The position numbers and the translations under genes are program-made. The notes under the pieces are model-generated. The model did no database searches. It saw only the letters and a program-made list of their open reading frames with translations, and was not told the DNA's origin. 22,974 nt of DNA from a virus, in the IMG/VR virus record IMGVR_UViG_3300035206_000484, positions 1-22,974 of that record, one strand, 5' to 3'. Numbering within the stretch: the first letter of the stretch is position 1; each line of letters opens with the position of its first letter. Below, one piece after another: positions 1 to 8,012 of the stretch.

Positions 1-363
1 GACGCCTGGGCGATCCATCCCTGGCCCAGCGAACATTACGTCACACACGCGATGGAAGTGAAGGTCAGCCGCGCCGACTGGAATCGGGAACTTCGGAATC
101 CGATCAAACGGATCGCCGCGATGACGCTGTGCGACTTCTTCTGGATCGTCACGCCGGTCGGGATCGTCAAGCGCGAAGAACTTCCCCCTGGGGTCGGACT
201 GATGGAAGTCGTCGGCGGGGAACGGGGGGTCATACACAAACTGGTCGAAGCCCCGATGTTGGATCGGCCCGAACCGAACTGGGGGTTCACCTGTTCGCTG
301 ATACGCGCGGCCATGCGGGGGAACGACCTTATGCGGGCGGCGGTAAAGAAGGGGAAGCGATGA
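1..363 (+). CDS. PD-(D/E)XK nuclease-like protein (MmcB-like family), 5' end missing
   Basis: The reading frame is open at the left edge and stops at TGA 361-363, so about 120 C-terminal residues are visible and the true start lies outside the window. The text resembles a phage/bacterial family of small PD-(D/E)XK-fold proteins related to MmcB DNA-repair proteins. The visible hallmarks are an Asp at the first visible codon, then E-V-K (visible residues 19-21) followed by SRADW and ELRNPIKR, and later FWIVTPVGIVK and a GLMEV strand. In this fold the Asp and the E-x-K would bind the metal. An ATG at 52 lies inside the conserved domain and would remove that Asp, so it is unlikely to be the start. 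The next gene overlaps the stop (ATGA). DNA processing is the likely role, inferred from family resemblance; the substrate is unknown. Confidence 0.6.
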   Translation, partial: DAWAIHPWPSEHYVTHAMEVKVSRADWNRELRNPIKRIAAMTLCDFFWIVTPVGIVKREELPPGVGLMEVVGGERGVIHKLVEAPMLDRPEPNWGFTCSLIRAAMRGNDLMRAAVKKGKR

Positions 364-683
364 TAACGGACTTCCTGGTCATTCGGCACAGTGGGTTTCG
401 ATCCTGGACGGGGGAGTGGAAACAAAACATTCATATCGTGAAGGGTGAAGCCCAGGATTCGACGCTATGCGGGTTCGTCACTACGGGCTGGGACGGAAGA
501 CCCTTCCTGCCTGACGATTCACGGGCCAGTGATGTTCTGTGCGGGCGATGCAGGAAACGGATTCGGACTTATGAAAGGTACGCGAAGATGCGGGACGCGG
601 GGCAAGATCGACGCCCAGCCCTTGTTCTTCTGGCGATCGAAAAGATGATAGACGGAAAGGAGAAAAATGAAAGCGATACTTGA
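360..683 (+). CDS. Small Cys-rich (possible zinc-binding) phage protein
   Basis: This 107-residue protein starts at ATG 360, which overlaps the upstream stop as ATGA, a sign of translational coupling. I do not recognise a named family. It has a short beta-rich N-terminus (TDFLVIRHSG, then HIVKGEAQDSTLCG), a Cys in STLCG and a CGRC pair in DVLCGRCRKR, so three or four Cys could hold one zinc ion, as in many small phage proteins of early/accessory operons. The C-terminal third is helical and charged. The frame is also open far upstream of 360 (to 129), but that stretch overlaps the nuclease-like gene out of frame and has no plausible protein character. The end overlaps the next gene by 17 bases. 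Confidence 0.6.
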   Translation: MITDFLVIRHSGFRSWTGEWKQNIHIVKGEAQDSTLCGFVTTGWDGRPFLPDDSRASDVLCGRCRKRIRTYERYAKMRDAGQDRRPALVLLAIEKMIDGKEKNESDT

Positions 684-1113
684 CTTCGAATTGTTGCGGG
701 ACGCCGCGTCCAGGAATAAGAAGCCGGAACGCGGGGACGACTTCGGTGAACTGTCGGAAGGAGCGCGGGACATTTTGCGGTCGTGGCATATCGCCGGACA
801 CACGGTCGTGGTCGTCACGGAACATTCCCTTCCGATGGTTCAAGGCTGGATGCGGCTTCACAGGGTTTCGGAATACGTCCTTCGTGTCCTTCAGATCGCG
901 CCGCGACCGGCGATCGCTGTGTGGGACAACTTGGTAGAACTGAAGCATGAACAGGGGCGGGTCGAACTTGTCGGCCACGAAGGGGAAGATTCTGACGGCG
1001 CGCTGGCAGGTGAACGGGAAGCGCGGGCAGATTACGCGGAAGTCCTGGCCCGTGGTGAAGCGGAAGCCGAAAGATACCTGAAGGGCTTCGCTGAAGGGGA
1101 AGGTGACGAATGA
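667..1113 (+). CDS. Degenerate HAD-like (haloacid dehalogenase fold) phage protein
   Basis: This 148-residue protein starts at ATG 667, preceded by a good Shine-Dalgarno (AAAGGAG at about 656-662). The layout resembles short phage HAD-family proteins: an N-terminal strand ending in an acidic residue (ILDFE), a helix, then a hydrophobic strand AGHTVVVVTEHS in the place of HAD motif II (normally ending in T/S), and IAVWDN near the place of the acidic motif IV. The canonical DxDGT nucleophile motif is not present (LDFELL instead), so catalysis is doubtful. This may be a decayed or non-catalytic relative, or the resemblance may be accidental. The C-terminal 40 residues are acidic and helical. Its stop overlaps the next start. 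Confidence 0.45.
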   Translation: MKAILDFELLRDAASRNKKPERGDDFGELSEGARDILRSWHIAGHTVVVVTEHSLPMVQGWMRLHRVSEYVLRVLQIAPRPAIAVWDNLVELKHEQGRVELVGHEGEDSDGALAGEREARADYAEVLARGEAEAERYLKGFAEGEGDE

Positions 1114-1514
1114 TGAATAAACGGGTTCTGTGTGAATTCACAGTCAAGGTCGAAAACCTTCTGACGGAAGAAGGGGTCGGCGTGGTGTTGGAAAGGTGCT
1201 ACGCGCCGGACGGCGGATATATCGGGGAACTGACGGCTGGCCGGATCGCCTGGTGTAAAGAATACGGCGTCCAGCCCCAGAAAGCGAAGCCGGAAGATAC
1301 TGCCTGTTCCATCGGCTGGCAGGAAGACAAAGCGCGCTGGTGGGCGTGGGGGGCCGCGGCGTCACACTGGTTCGCGGAAGGGATTGAAATCCTGGACGGC
1401 GTTTGTGACGTGATCGGCGTTCCCTGGAACACAGCCCCGAAGAATGACGAACAAGCGAAGGAATTCGCGATTATCTTTGCTGAAAAGGTCGCCCGCGCTG
1501 GGACTGTGGTCTGA
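1110..1514 (+). CDS. Hypothetical phage protein, 134 aa
   Basis: The gene starts at ATG 1110, which overlaps the preceding TGA; a second ATG follows directly. I do not recognise the family. The protein is soluble and rich in Trp and Ala in the middle (residues 67-90, including ARWWAWGAAASHW), with a Cys at both the N-terminal strand and the centre, and an amphipathic C-terminal helix. Codon use is typical of the phage backbone (GAA for Glu, no CTC), so it belongs to the phage and not to the following insert. It is the last backbone gene before the compositional break near 1515-1550. Confidence 0.65.
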   Translation: MMNKRVLCEFTVKVENLLTEEGVGVVLERCYAPDGGYIGELTAGRIAWCKEYGVQPQKAKPEDTACSIGWQEDKARWWAWGAAASHWFAEGIEILDGVCDVIGVPWNTAPKNDEQAKEFAIIFAEKVARAGTVV

Positions 1515-1550
1515 TGCTGAAATGCTGGTACGTTCAACACGGCTGGTAGG

Positions 1551-4382
1551 ATGCGGAACTTCCGTATGACCTTGACAGAGAAAGCACTGACACCAGAAAA
1601 TCTGCAGCGCGACTTTGGGGAAAACAGCAACATCGCCCGCCGGGTTGTGCCAGCGCTCTACAATGCTTTGCATACCACCGACAATCGAAAAGTCCACATC
1701 CTCTTCAGACAATGGCAGCGACAGTTCCACGAAGTATCGGGATATGATGAGTCGAACAGCCAACTGAATGTTACCCAAGTGGCTAAGATGTACGCTGTCA
1801 TTGACCCCTCGCCCAACCTGGAGCACATCTTCTTCGCCATCCACACCTACTATGCCGCCTTCACCAAGTTGCTGGCCCTCCAGGTAGTCCACTACTACTT
1901 GATGCCCAAAGTGGGCACTGGGTTGGCTCAGGTAGCCACTTATGACACCGACAGACTGTGCAACTACCTGATTGATATGGAGCAGGGCGGTCTCTTTGCC
2001 CAGTTTGGTATTCGCAACTTTCTAGAAGGAGATTTCTTCGGCTGGTATCTGGATGTATGGGATGATTCCCTTGACTCTTCCCTGCGTCGCCTGATTACCG
2101 ATCTCTCCAATTACTCATTGGTCACGCTGGACGTGGACCCGGAAGAGACGTGCGACCTCCTCAAACAACTCTACCAGAACCTGATGCCGCGCAAACTGCG
2201 CCACGCCCTGGGTGAGTATTACACACCGGACTGGTTGGCGGAGCGGGTGTTGAACCAGTTGGGTTACGATGGCGATCCTACCGCCCGCATCCTCGATCCA
2301 GCATGTGGTTCGGGCACATTCCTGGTGCTGGCGATCAAACGGGTGCACGAATACGCCGATGAGAAGATGCTGCCACCGGCTCAGGTATTGGAGCAGGTGC
2401 TGAGCAATGTGGTCGGATTCGACCTCAACCCGCTGGCCGTCATCTCATCCCGAACTAACTACCTACTGGCCCTAGGCGACCTGCTGCAACACCGTCGGGA
2501 CGACATCAGTATCCCGGTCTATCTGGCCGATTCCGTCCTCACGCCCTCAATGGAACGCTCGGCAGAAGGGCAATTGAGCCTGATAGATATGCGGTCGGAC
2601 GGCGATGCCGTTCGGCAGCCGGGTTTCGGCTTCCACACCGCCGTGGGGCGCTTCAGCGTGCCGAAATCCCTCGTCAGCGCGGGCTACATTGACATGCTGG
2701 CGAACCTGCTGGAAGAGAGCGTCGAAAACGAACTGAAGCCAGACTTGTTCCGAGAGCGTCTCCTGCACACCTTCCCTCTGGTGACCGAACGGGATGAGGT
2801 AGAGATTAAGGTCGCCGTGTCCCTGTATGAGCAACTGTTGGAACTGGATGCACAAGGAATCAACGGCATCTGGGCGCGCATCATCAAGAACGCCTTCGCT
2901 CCCCTTTTTCAGGACAAATTCGACTTGGTGGCAGGCAATCCACCCTGGGTCAACTGGGAGAGCCTGCCCAATGAGTATCGAGACGATACAAAACCTTTAT
3001 GGGTTCATCATGGCCTTTTCCCCCACGGTGGCATGGACACCATCCTGGGAAAAGGTAAGAAAGACATCTCGATGCTGATGACCTACGTGGCAATGGATAA
3101 CTACTTGAAAGATGGTGGGCGGCTGGGATTCCTCATCACGCAGAGTGTCTTCAAGACTGCTGGTGCAGGTCAGGGCTTCCGTCGCTTCCGCCTAGGCAGC
3201 AATACGCTTGTGTCAGTGGTTGCCGTGGATGATATGGCCAGCCTCAAGCCCTTTGCAGGAGCCAGCAACCGCACGGCTATCGCCATTCTTGAACGAGGAC
3301 GCCGAACAAGGTATCCGGTTCCGTACTCTAACTGGTATAAGCCCGGTGGGGGCAGTGTCATTCCTGAAGATGTGACTTTGGAAGATGTTGTCGGTGAGAA
3401 GATCGCCACCTACCGCCAGTTTGCCGCCGAACCGGTGGATGAGGATGAGCCGACCTCACCCTGGATCACAGGCCGACCAAGAGCATTGCGGGCGGTGAAG
3501 AAGGTGCTGGGCGTGTCGGATTATCAGGCTCATGCCGGGGCTTGCACATGGCTGAACGCCGTTTATTGGTTGGAGATTGTGGCCGGGCGGCCCAACGGTG
3601 TGGCTGTAGTTAGCAACATCACAGAGGGAGCCAAACGCAAGGTCGAGAATGTGCAGGTCGCCATAGAGTCAGACCTTCTGTATCCGCTCCTCAGGGGGCG
3701 GGATGTGAGCCGCTGGCAGGCAGTACCTCAGGCATACATCCTGATGGTACAGGACCCGGAGAAGCGTCGTGGATACGATGAAGACTGGATGAATGTGAAG
3801 TATCCCAAAGCATATGCCTACTTGAAGCACTTTGAGGATATACTGCGAAGTCGGTCGGGTTACCATAGGTATTTCAAAGAAACGGACGCATTTTACTCGA
3901 TGTTCAACATAGGTGACTACACCTTCGCGCCGTATAAAGTGGTATGGACTCGTGTCGCAAAGGACATTGTTGGTGCCGTTATTGACTCCTCTGAGGTAGC
4001 AGGCACTGTGAAAACCATTGTCCCGATCGAGACCGCTGTGTTGGTAGCCTTCGACAATGAAACCGAAGCACATTACTTCTGCTCTGTTCTTAACTCAACA
4101 CCTTGGCGATTCGTAATCGTCTCGACAGCAGTACACAGTACAGGTGGATTCGGGTCACCGAATGTTCTACAAAAAGCTCGTATTCCTCAGTATGAGCCTG
4201 CTATCTCTTTTCACACTCGATTGGCAACTCTCTCCCAGCAGGCGCACGCAGCCACGGCAGCGGGAGACACGGACACGGTGAAAGAGATCGAGGCGGAGAT
4301 AGACCGATTGGCAGCCCAGTTGTGGGGCCTGACGGATGAGGAGTTGCGGGAGATTCAGGAAAGTTTGAAGGAGCTGGGGTGA
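1551..4382 (+). CDS. Adenine-specific DNA methyltransferase, Eco57I/type IIG-like, apparently lacking its nuclease domain
   Basis: This 943-residue protein would transfer a methyl group from S-adenosylmethionine to N6 of adenine in a specific DNA motif. The motifs fall in the order of gamma-class enzymes: motif X as GEYYTP (residues 221-226), motif I SAM-binding LDPACGSGTF (248-257), motif II region GFDLNPLAV (about 285), and catalytic NPPW (463-466). A long C-terminal part (about 600-940) is probably the target recognition domain, ending in a helical tail (LWGLTDEELREIQESL). As I recall the related family, full-length members carry an N-terminal nuclease of 150-300 residues. Here the frame is open upstream only to 1521 and nothing nuclease-like precedes it. 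ATG 1551 has a poor ribosome site and ATG 1566 is an alternative. GAG and CTC are common in this gene, unlike in all its neighbours, which points to recent transfer. The likely job is protecting phage DNA from restriction. A BREX/DISARM-type methylase is an alternative label. Confidence 0.85.
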   Translation: MRNFRMTLTEKALTPENLQRDFGENSNIARRVVPALYNALHTTDNRKVHILFRQWQRQFHEVSGYDESNSQLNVTQVAKMYAVIDPSPNLEHIFFAIHTYYAAFTKLLALQVVHYYLMPKVGTGLAQVATYDTDRLCNYLIDMEQGGLFAQFGIRNFLEGDFFGWYLDVWDDSLDSSLRRLITDLSNYSLVTLDVDPEETCDLLKQLYQNLMPRKLRHALGEYYTPDWLAERVLNQLGYDGDPTARILDPACGSGTFLVLAIKRVHEYADEKMLPPAQVLEQVLSNVVGFDLNPLAVISSRTNYLLALGDLLQHRRDDISIPVYLADSVLTPSMERSAEGQLSLIDMRSDGDAVRQPGFGFHTAVGRFSVPKSLVSAGYIDMLANLLEESVENELKPDLFRERLLHTFPLVTERDEVEIKVAVSLYEQLLELDAQGINGIWARIIKNAFAPLFQDKFDLVAGNPPWVNWESLPNEYRDDTKPLWVHHGLFPHGGMDTILGKGKKDISMLMTYVAMDNYLKDGGRLGFLITQSVFKTAGAGQGFRRFRLGSNTLVSVVAVDDMASLKPFAGASNRTAIAILERGRRTRYPVPYSNWYKPGGGSVIPEDVTLEDVVGEKIATYRQFAAEPVDEDEPTSPWITGRPRALRAVKKVLGVSDYQAHAGACTWLNAVYWLEIVAGRPNGVAVVSNITEGAKRKVENVQVAIESDLLYPLLRGRDVSRWQAVPQAYILMVQDPEKRRGYDEDWMNVKYPKAYAYLKHFEDILRSRSGYHRYFKETDAFYSMFNIGDYTFAPYKVVWTRVAKDIVGAVIDSSEVAGTVKTIVPIETAVLVAFDNETEAHYFCSVLNSTPWRFVIVSTAVHSTGGFGSPNVLQKARIPQYEPAISFHTRLATLSQQAHAATAAGDTDTVKEIEAEIDRLAAQLWGLTDEELREIQESLKELG

Positions 4383-4403
4383 CTTCGTCAGCGACAAGAC
4401 TAC

Positions 4404-4432
4404 TTGACAATCAACTGGCAACCTGATAAGAT
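4404..4432 (+). promoter_or_regulatory. Putative sigma70-type promoter for the packaging/structural operon
   Basis: A perfect TTGACA (4404-4409), a 17-base spacer and TAAGAT (4427-4432, 4 of 6 to TATAAT including the key first, second and last bases) form a convincing promoter. Transcription would start near 4439-4441, giving a leader of about 120 bases before the small terminase GTG. It sits just after the methyltransferase stop in a 179-base gap, the only sizeable gap before the terminase genes. The promoter could belong to the phage or have arrived with the inserted gene. This is sequence match only. Confidence 0.55.
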
Positions 4433-4492
4433 TATCGCAGGGGAAGGACTGGGCGACGGCCTGATCCGACATTTCATCCTTCTCCTTTGTGC

Positions 4493-4537
4493 AAAGGGGA
4501 ATCGACTGGCCTTGACGGGCTGGCACGGTTCCCCTTT
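4493..4537 (+). promoter_or_regulatory. Leader hairpin upstream of the small terminase gene
   Basis: AAAGGGGAA (4493-4501) is perfectly complementary to TTCCCCTTT (4529-4537), with a 27-base loop that can form a weak inner stem (GGCC against GGCT). It lies in the presumed leader between the promoter and the GTG start at 4562. The U-rich 3' arm makes it loosely terminator-like, but no separate U-tract follows, so an attenuator or RNA-stability role is equally possible. The rest of 4383-4561 holds no convincing gene. A reading frame continuing upstream of 4562 from TTG 4487 runs through this hairpin and is not protein-like. Confidence 0.4.
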
Positions 4538-4561
4538 TCGCTATCCCCAGGGGGAAACTAC

Positions 4562-5143
4562 GTGACACGAACGAAAAGCGATGTAAACAGGAACGGAAAC
4601 GCGGTCTGTGGCGCAAAGAAACGGCAAGGCAAGGGCGTCTGTCATCTGTACGCTGGCTGGGGGACATATCACGTCGGGGAAGGGAAGTGCAAACTACACG
4701 GGGGCGCATCGGCTGGTCGACCGATCCTTCACGGACGATACAGCATAAAGCACAGAAGAAGGCTGGACGAAATCGTCCAGCGAATGGTGGATGATCCTGA
4801 GCCGACGAACCTGGCGGCTGAACTGGCCCTGTCGCGTGGACTTCTTCAGGATCATCTGGACAAGTTCGTCGACGGGGTGATGCTGGACAGCCAGACGATC
4901 GGGAATATCCAGAACATGATCCAGGGGATCGCTGTCCTGGTCGAAAAGATCGACCGGATCGCGAATCGGGACACGATAGTGGCGACGGATGTGGTGTTCT
5001 TACTTCAGGCTGTTTCGGCGATCGTGAAAACCTATGTCACTGATGAACAATACGCAGATTTTACAACCAAACTTGCTAGGGCTGTCACGGATCATTCTTC
5101 CCTGGCTGGACGGCGAACAGTCGAAGGTCGCGTCAGCGGCTGA
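4562..5143 (+). CDS. terS: Terminase small subunit with Cys/His zinc motif
   Basis: This 193-residue protein starts at GTG 4562, chosen because GGGGG (4550-4554) sits 7 bases upstream, as at other GTG starts in this phage. The N-terminus carries a zinc-finger-like motif, C16-x10-C27-x15-C43-x2-H46, ending in KCKLHGG. This is the familiar HGG motif of proteins encoded directly upstream of large terminases in many siphoviruses. The C-terminal two thirds is helical, compatible with oligomerisation. The small subunit recognises the packaging site and hands DNA to the large subunit. The gene order (this gene, then TerL overlapping by 110 bases, then portal) supports the call. The HGG-family function itself is assigned mostly by context. 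Confidence 0.75.
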   Translation: MTRTKSDVNRNGNAVCGAKKRQGKGVCHLYAGWGTYHVGEGKCKLHGGASAGRPILHGRYSIKHRRRLDEIVQRMVDDPEPTNLAAELALSRGLLQDHLDKFVDGVMLDSQTIGNIQNMIQGIAVLVEKIDRIANRDTIVATDVVFLLQAVSAIVKTYVTDEQYADFTTKLARAVTDHSSLAGRRTVEGRVSG

Positions 5144-6485
5144 ACCGTTCGACGACTGGCTAGTCCGGACAAGCCCGACCTGGACGTGGGACGTTCCACA
5201 CCTGGTTTTGATTCGATACTACCTGCGCCTGATCGACAGCGGCGCGATCAAACGGCTGATGCTTTTCCTTCCTCCCCGACATGGCAAGTCAGAACAAACG
5301 ACGATCCGGTATCCAGCCTGGCGGCTGTCACAGAATCCAGAAGAACGGATTATCATCGCGGCCTACAATCAGATTCTAGCGGAAAAGTTCAGCCGGAAGA
5401 CGCGCCGGTTCGTTCAGGCTGACGGGACGCTGTCACGGGAACGGAAGGCCGTCTATGACTGGGAAACGGAACAAGGGGGCGGGGTTCGCGCCGTGGGCGT
5501 CGGCGGCGGGATCACTGGGCAGGGCGGGAACCTGATTGTTGTGGATGACCCAGTGAAGAACCGCGAAGAAGCGAACAGCCAAGTTTATCGGGACAAGGTC
5601 TATGACTGGTTCACGGATGACCTTTACACACGGCTGGAACCTGGTGCGGCGATCATAATCATTCAGACGCGGTGGCATGAAGACGACCTTTCGGGCCGAC
5701 TTCTTCAGGAAGAAAAGGAAGGAAACCTGGAAGGGTCGGAACCCTGGACAGTCGTAAAGATTCCAGCGGAAGCAAAAGAAGACGAACCTTCCCTTCCTGA
5801 CGGCGTTGGGCGGAAGAAGGGCGAAGCCTTGTGGCCGGCGCGGTATCCGCTTCCGGCCCTGGTCGACCTAAAGAATCGGCTGAAGGGGTCTTATTACGCG
5901 CTGTTCCAACAGGAACCCCAGCCGGAAGAAGGAACGATCTTCAAGATTGGCTATTTCGATCGCCTTCGTCACGAAAACATCCCCGAACGGAAGACCTTCT
6001 CCTTCGTTCTGTCAGCCTGGGATACGGCGTTCAAGGACAAAGAATCGGCTGACTATTCGGCGACGGTCACGGCTGGGATTCTGGGGAACAGAATCTACAT
6101 CCTGGACGCGTGGCGTGAACGGCTGGAATTCCCAGCCCTGAATTCTGCGATCAGGGCGCGCTGGGAACTTCACAGGCCGAACTGGATCGGAATCGAAGAC
6201 AAGGGGTCAGGAACTTCGGCTGTCCAGACGATACAAGCCGCGACACTTCTTCCCATCGTCCCTGTAAGCACGGGCGGGCTGTCGAAGGAAGAAAGGGCGC
6301 GCCTGGTCAGTGGGCTATGTCAGTCGGGGCGGGTCGTAATCCCCGCGACAGCCTGGGGCGACGCCTTACTTGACGAACTGATCCGGTTCCCGACCGGCGC
6401 ACATGATGACTTTGTAGACGCCTTTGTCTATGTTTTGTCGCAGGTTATGTCGGGTCTTTCAGCCTTTTCTATACAGGAGTATTGA
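5034..6485 (+). CDS. terL: Terminase large subunit (ATPase and nuclease)
   Basis: This 483-residue motor drives DNA into the prohead and cuts it. Walker A is PPRHGKS (residues 80-86). Walker B is LIVVDD (D171/D172), followed by PVKNREEA, typical of the terminase ATPase. The C-terminal RNase H-like nuclease shows three acidic clusters: AWDTAF (D330), GIEDKGSG (E388, D389) and HDDFVDAF (D458, D459, D462). The start is uncertain. ATG 5034 and ATG 5043 both lack a clear Shine-Dalgarno and lie inside the small terminase gene. Relatives usually begin near the FDDWL region (about residue 39), so the first residues may be extra. GAG/CTC occurs only three times in 5161-6480. Confidence 0.95.
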   Translation: MSLMNNTQILQPNLLGLSRIILPWLDGEQSKVASAAEPFDDWLVRTSPTWTWDVPHLVLIRYYLRLIDSGAIKRLMLFLPPRHGKSEQTTIRYPAWRLSQNPEERIIIAAYNQILAEKFSRKTRRFVQADGTLSRERKAVYDWETEQGGGVRAVGVGGGITGQGGNLIVVDDPVKNREEANSQVYRDKVYDWFTDDLYTRLEPGAAIIIIQTRWHEDDLSGRLLQEEKEGNLEGSEPWTVVKIPAEAKEDEPSLPDGVGRKKGEALWPARYPLPALVDLKNRLKGSYYALFQQEPQPEEGTIFKIGYFDRLRHENIPERKTFSFVLSAWDTAFKDKESADYSATVTAGILGNRIYILDAWRERLEFPALNSAIRARWELHRPNWIGIEDKGSGTSAVQTIQAATLLPIVPVSTGGLSKEERARLVSGLCQSGRVVIPATAWGDALLDELIRFPTGAHDDFVDAFVYVLSQVMSGLSAFSIQEY

Positions 6486-6488
6486 CAC

Positions 6489-8012
6489 ATGCCTATCGAT
6501 GCGGCGCAACTGGCCTATTTGCAACACTTGGCGGCTGAAGACGGGACGAAACAGGGATGGATCAGGACACTTCGGGAATACATGGTCGGCGAACAGCCGG
6601 TGTATCTGACGGATCGCCAGAAGGAATTCATCGGCCTGAAGGAACCTGACGCGAAGAAACTGTTCAGTCATAATCTGTGTCAGTTGGTTGTCAGCGCGCC
6701 GGTCGAACGGCTGGATGTGACAGGGTTCGGGGCTGTGAAGGTTACAGGCGAAGACGGCATGGAATCCGAAGTCGGGGATTCGGTGACTCTGACTAGGCTG
6801 GCGTCGGCCTGGTGGGAACAAAACCGGATGGACGCCGGACAGGACGACGTTTACGAAGCGGCCTGTCGGGACGGGGAAGCCTTCCTGATCGTCGACTGGC
6901 ATGAACTGGAACAGCGGCCCAGGTGGACGGTCCACGAAGCCTATGACGGAACGCAGGGAATGAAGATTCACTATGATCCTGACACGGACGCGCCCCTGTT
7001 CGCTTCGCTTCGCTGGCAAACTTCTGACCCGATGGAAAAGGGAAGCACGGGGAAGACGCGGGTCACACTGTACTTCCCCGACCGGATCGAAAAGTATATC
7101 AGCAAGGGGGGCGACCCCACGTTTGAAGGGGACTGGGACACGATCATCGACTTCGAAGGCGATCCAGACAACGGGATCGAACCGGAACCGTGGCCCCTTC
7201 CCTGGGTCGGGGCTGATAGAAAGCCCCTGGGCCTTCCGGTGATGCACTTCGAAAACCCAGGTGGGTCGGAAATCGCCGACCTGATCCCGATCCAGGACAT
7301 GGTGAACAAGTCTGACCTGGACTTGATCGCGACGGCGGATATGTCGGGCTTCCGTCTTCTGTGGCTTAGTGGCGTCGCCCCGATCATCGATGTGGAAACT
7401 GGGGAAGAAAAGACGCAGACTATCAGTCCCATGACCCTTTTACGGCTGACCGATCCACAAGCGCGGGCCGGCGCGATTGAACCGGCTGATCTGACGAAGA
7501 TGACCGACACAAGCCGGTACTGGATCGAATCGGCGGCGGGCGTGACTCGGACGCCCCACTTCCTTCTTCGCGCGTCAGGGGCGGATCAGCCTTCCGGTGA
7601 ATCGCTGAAGATGCAAGAAACGGGCCTGGTGGCGAAGGTTCTTCGGAAACAGAAGGTCTTCGGGAACGTCTGGGAAGACGCTGTCTATTTGTCGGCGCGG
7701 CTGACAGCCCTGAAAGACCCTGGTGGAATCACTGACGCGCGGCTACAAACACGCTGGGCCGATCCAGAAACCAGGAACGAAGTCGAACAGTCGCAGATCG
7801 CTGAGAGAATGTTCAAGATTGGCGTCCCCCTTCCGACGATCTTGTCAAAAGTCTATCGAATGACCCAGGAAGAAATCGACGAAGTGATGGACATGGTCAA
7901 GACAACACAGGCCGACGAAATCAATCGGGGCCTGGACGAATTTGAATCGCGATTCAATAGCGGACTGATAGGAGAAGGGGCTGGAAATGGGAATAGTAGA
8001 ACTGCGGCCTGA
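6489..8012 (+). CDS. Portal protein (SPP1 gp6-like)
   Basis: This 507-residue protein forms the dodecameric ring at the capsid vertex through which DNA passes. The length, the position right after TerL and the text fit the SPP1-type portal family: an N-terminal YLTDRQKEF then a LFSHNLCQLVVSAPVERL segment, a central DLIPIQDMVNKSDLDLI segment typical of this family, and a late SGESLKMQETGLVAKV helix followed by an acidic, helical C-terminus. ATG 6489 is preceded by AGGAG at about 6474-6478, one of the few GAG words in the backbone. Confidence 0.9.
   Translation: MPIDAAQLAYLQHLAAEDGTKQGWIRTLREYMVGEQPVYLTDRQKEFIGLKEPDAKKLFSHNLCQLVVSAPVERLDVTGFGAVKVTGEDGMESEVGDSVTLTRLASAWWEQNRMDAGQDDVYEAACRDGEAFLIVDWHELEQRPRWTVHEAYDGTQGMKIHYDPDTDAPLFASLRWQTSDPMEKGSTGKTRVTLYFPDRIEKYISKGGDPTFEGDWDTIIDFEGDPDNGIEPEPWPLPWVGADRKPLGLPVMHFENPGGSEIADLIPIQDMVNKSDLDLIATADMSGFRLLWLSGVAPIIDVETGEEKTQTISPMTLLRLTDPQARAGAIEPADLTKMTDTSRYWIESAAGVTRTPHFLLRASGADQPSGESLKMQETGLVAKVLRKQKVFGNVWEDAVYLSARLTALKDPGGITDARLQTRWADPETRNEVEQSQIAERMFKIGVPLPTILSKVYRMTQEEIDEVMDMVKTTQADEINRGLDEFESRFNSGLIGEGAGNGNSRTAA

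Noticed and set aside
4493-4537. Calling the leader stem a true rho-independent terminator of the methyltransferase
   Set aside because: The loop is 27 bases, there is no U-tract beyond the stem, and it lies downstream of a likely promoter for the next operon.
4487-4561. TTG start that would extend the small terminase upstream by 25 codons
   Set aside because: The added residues run through a hairpin and are not conserved-looking; GTG 4562 has a phage-typical GGGGG ribosome site at the right distance.
6459-7247. Minus-strand open frame of 262 codons opposite the portal gene
   Set aside because: Same reverse-frame shadow effect; no start signal and no family resemblance.
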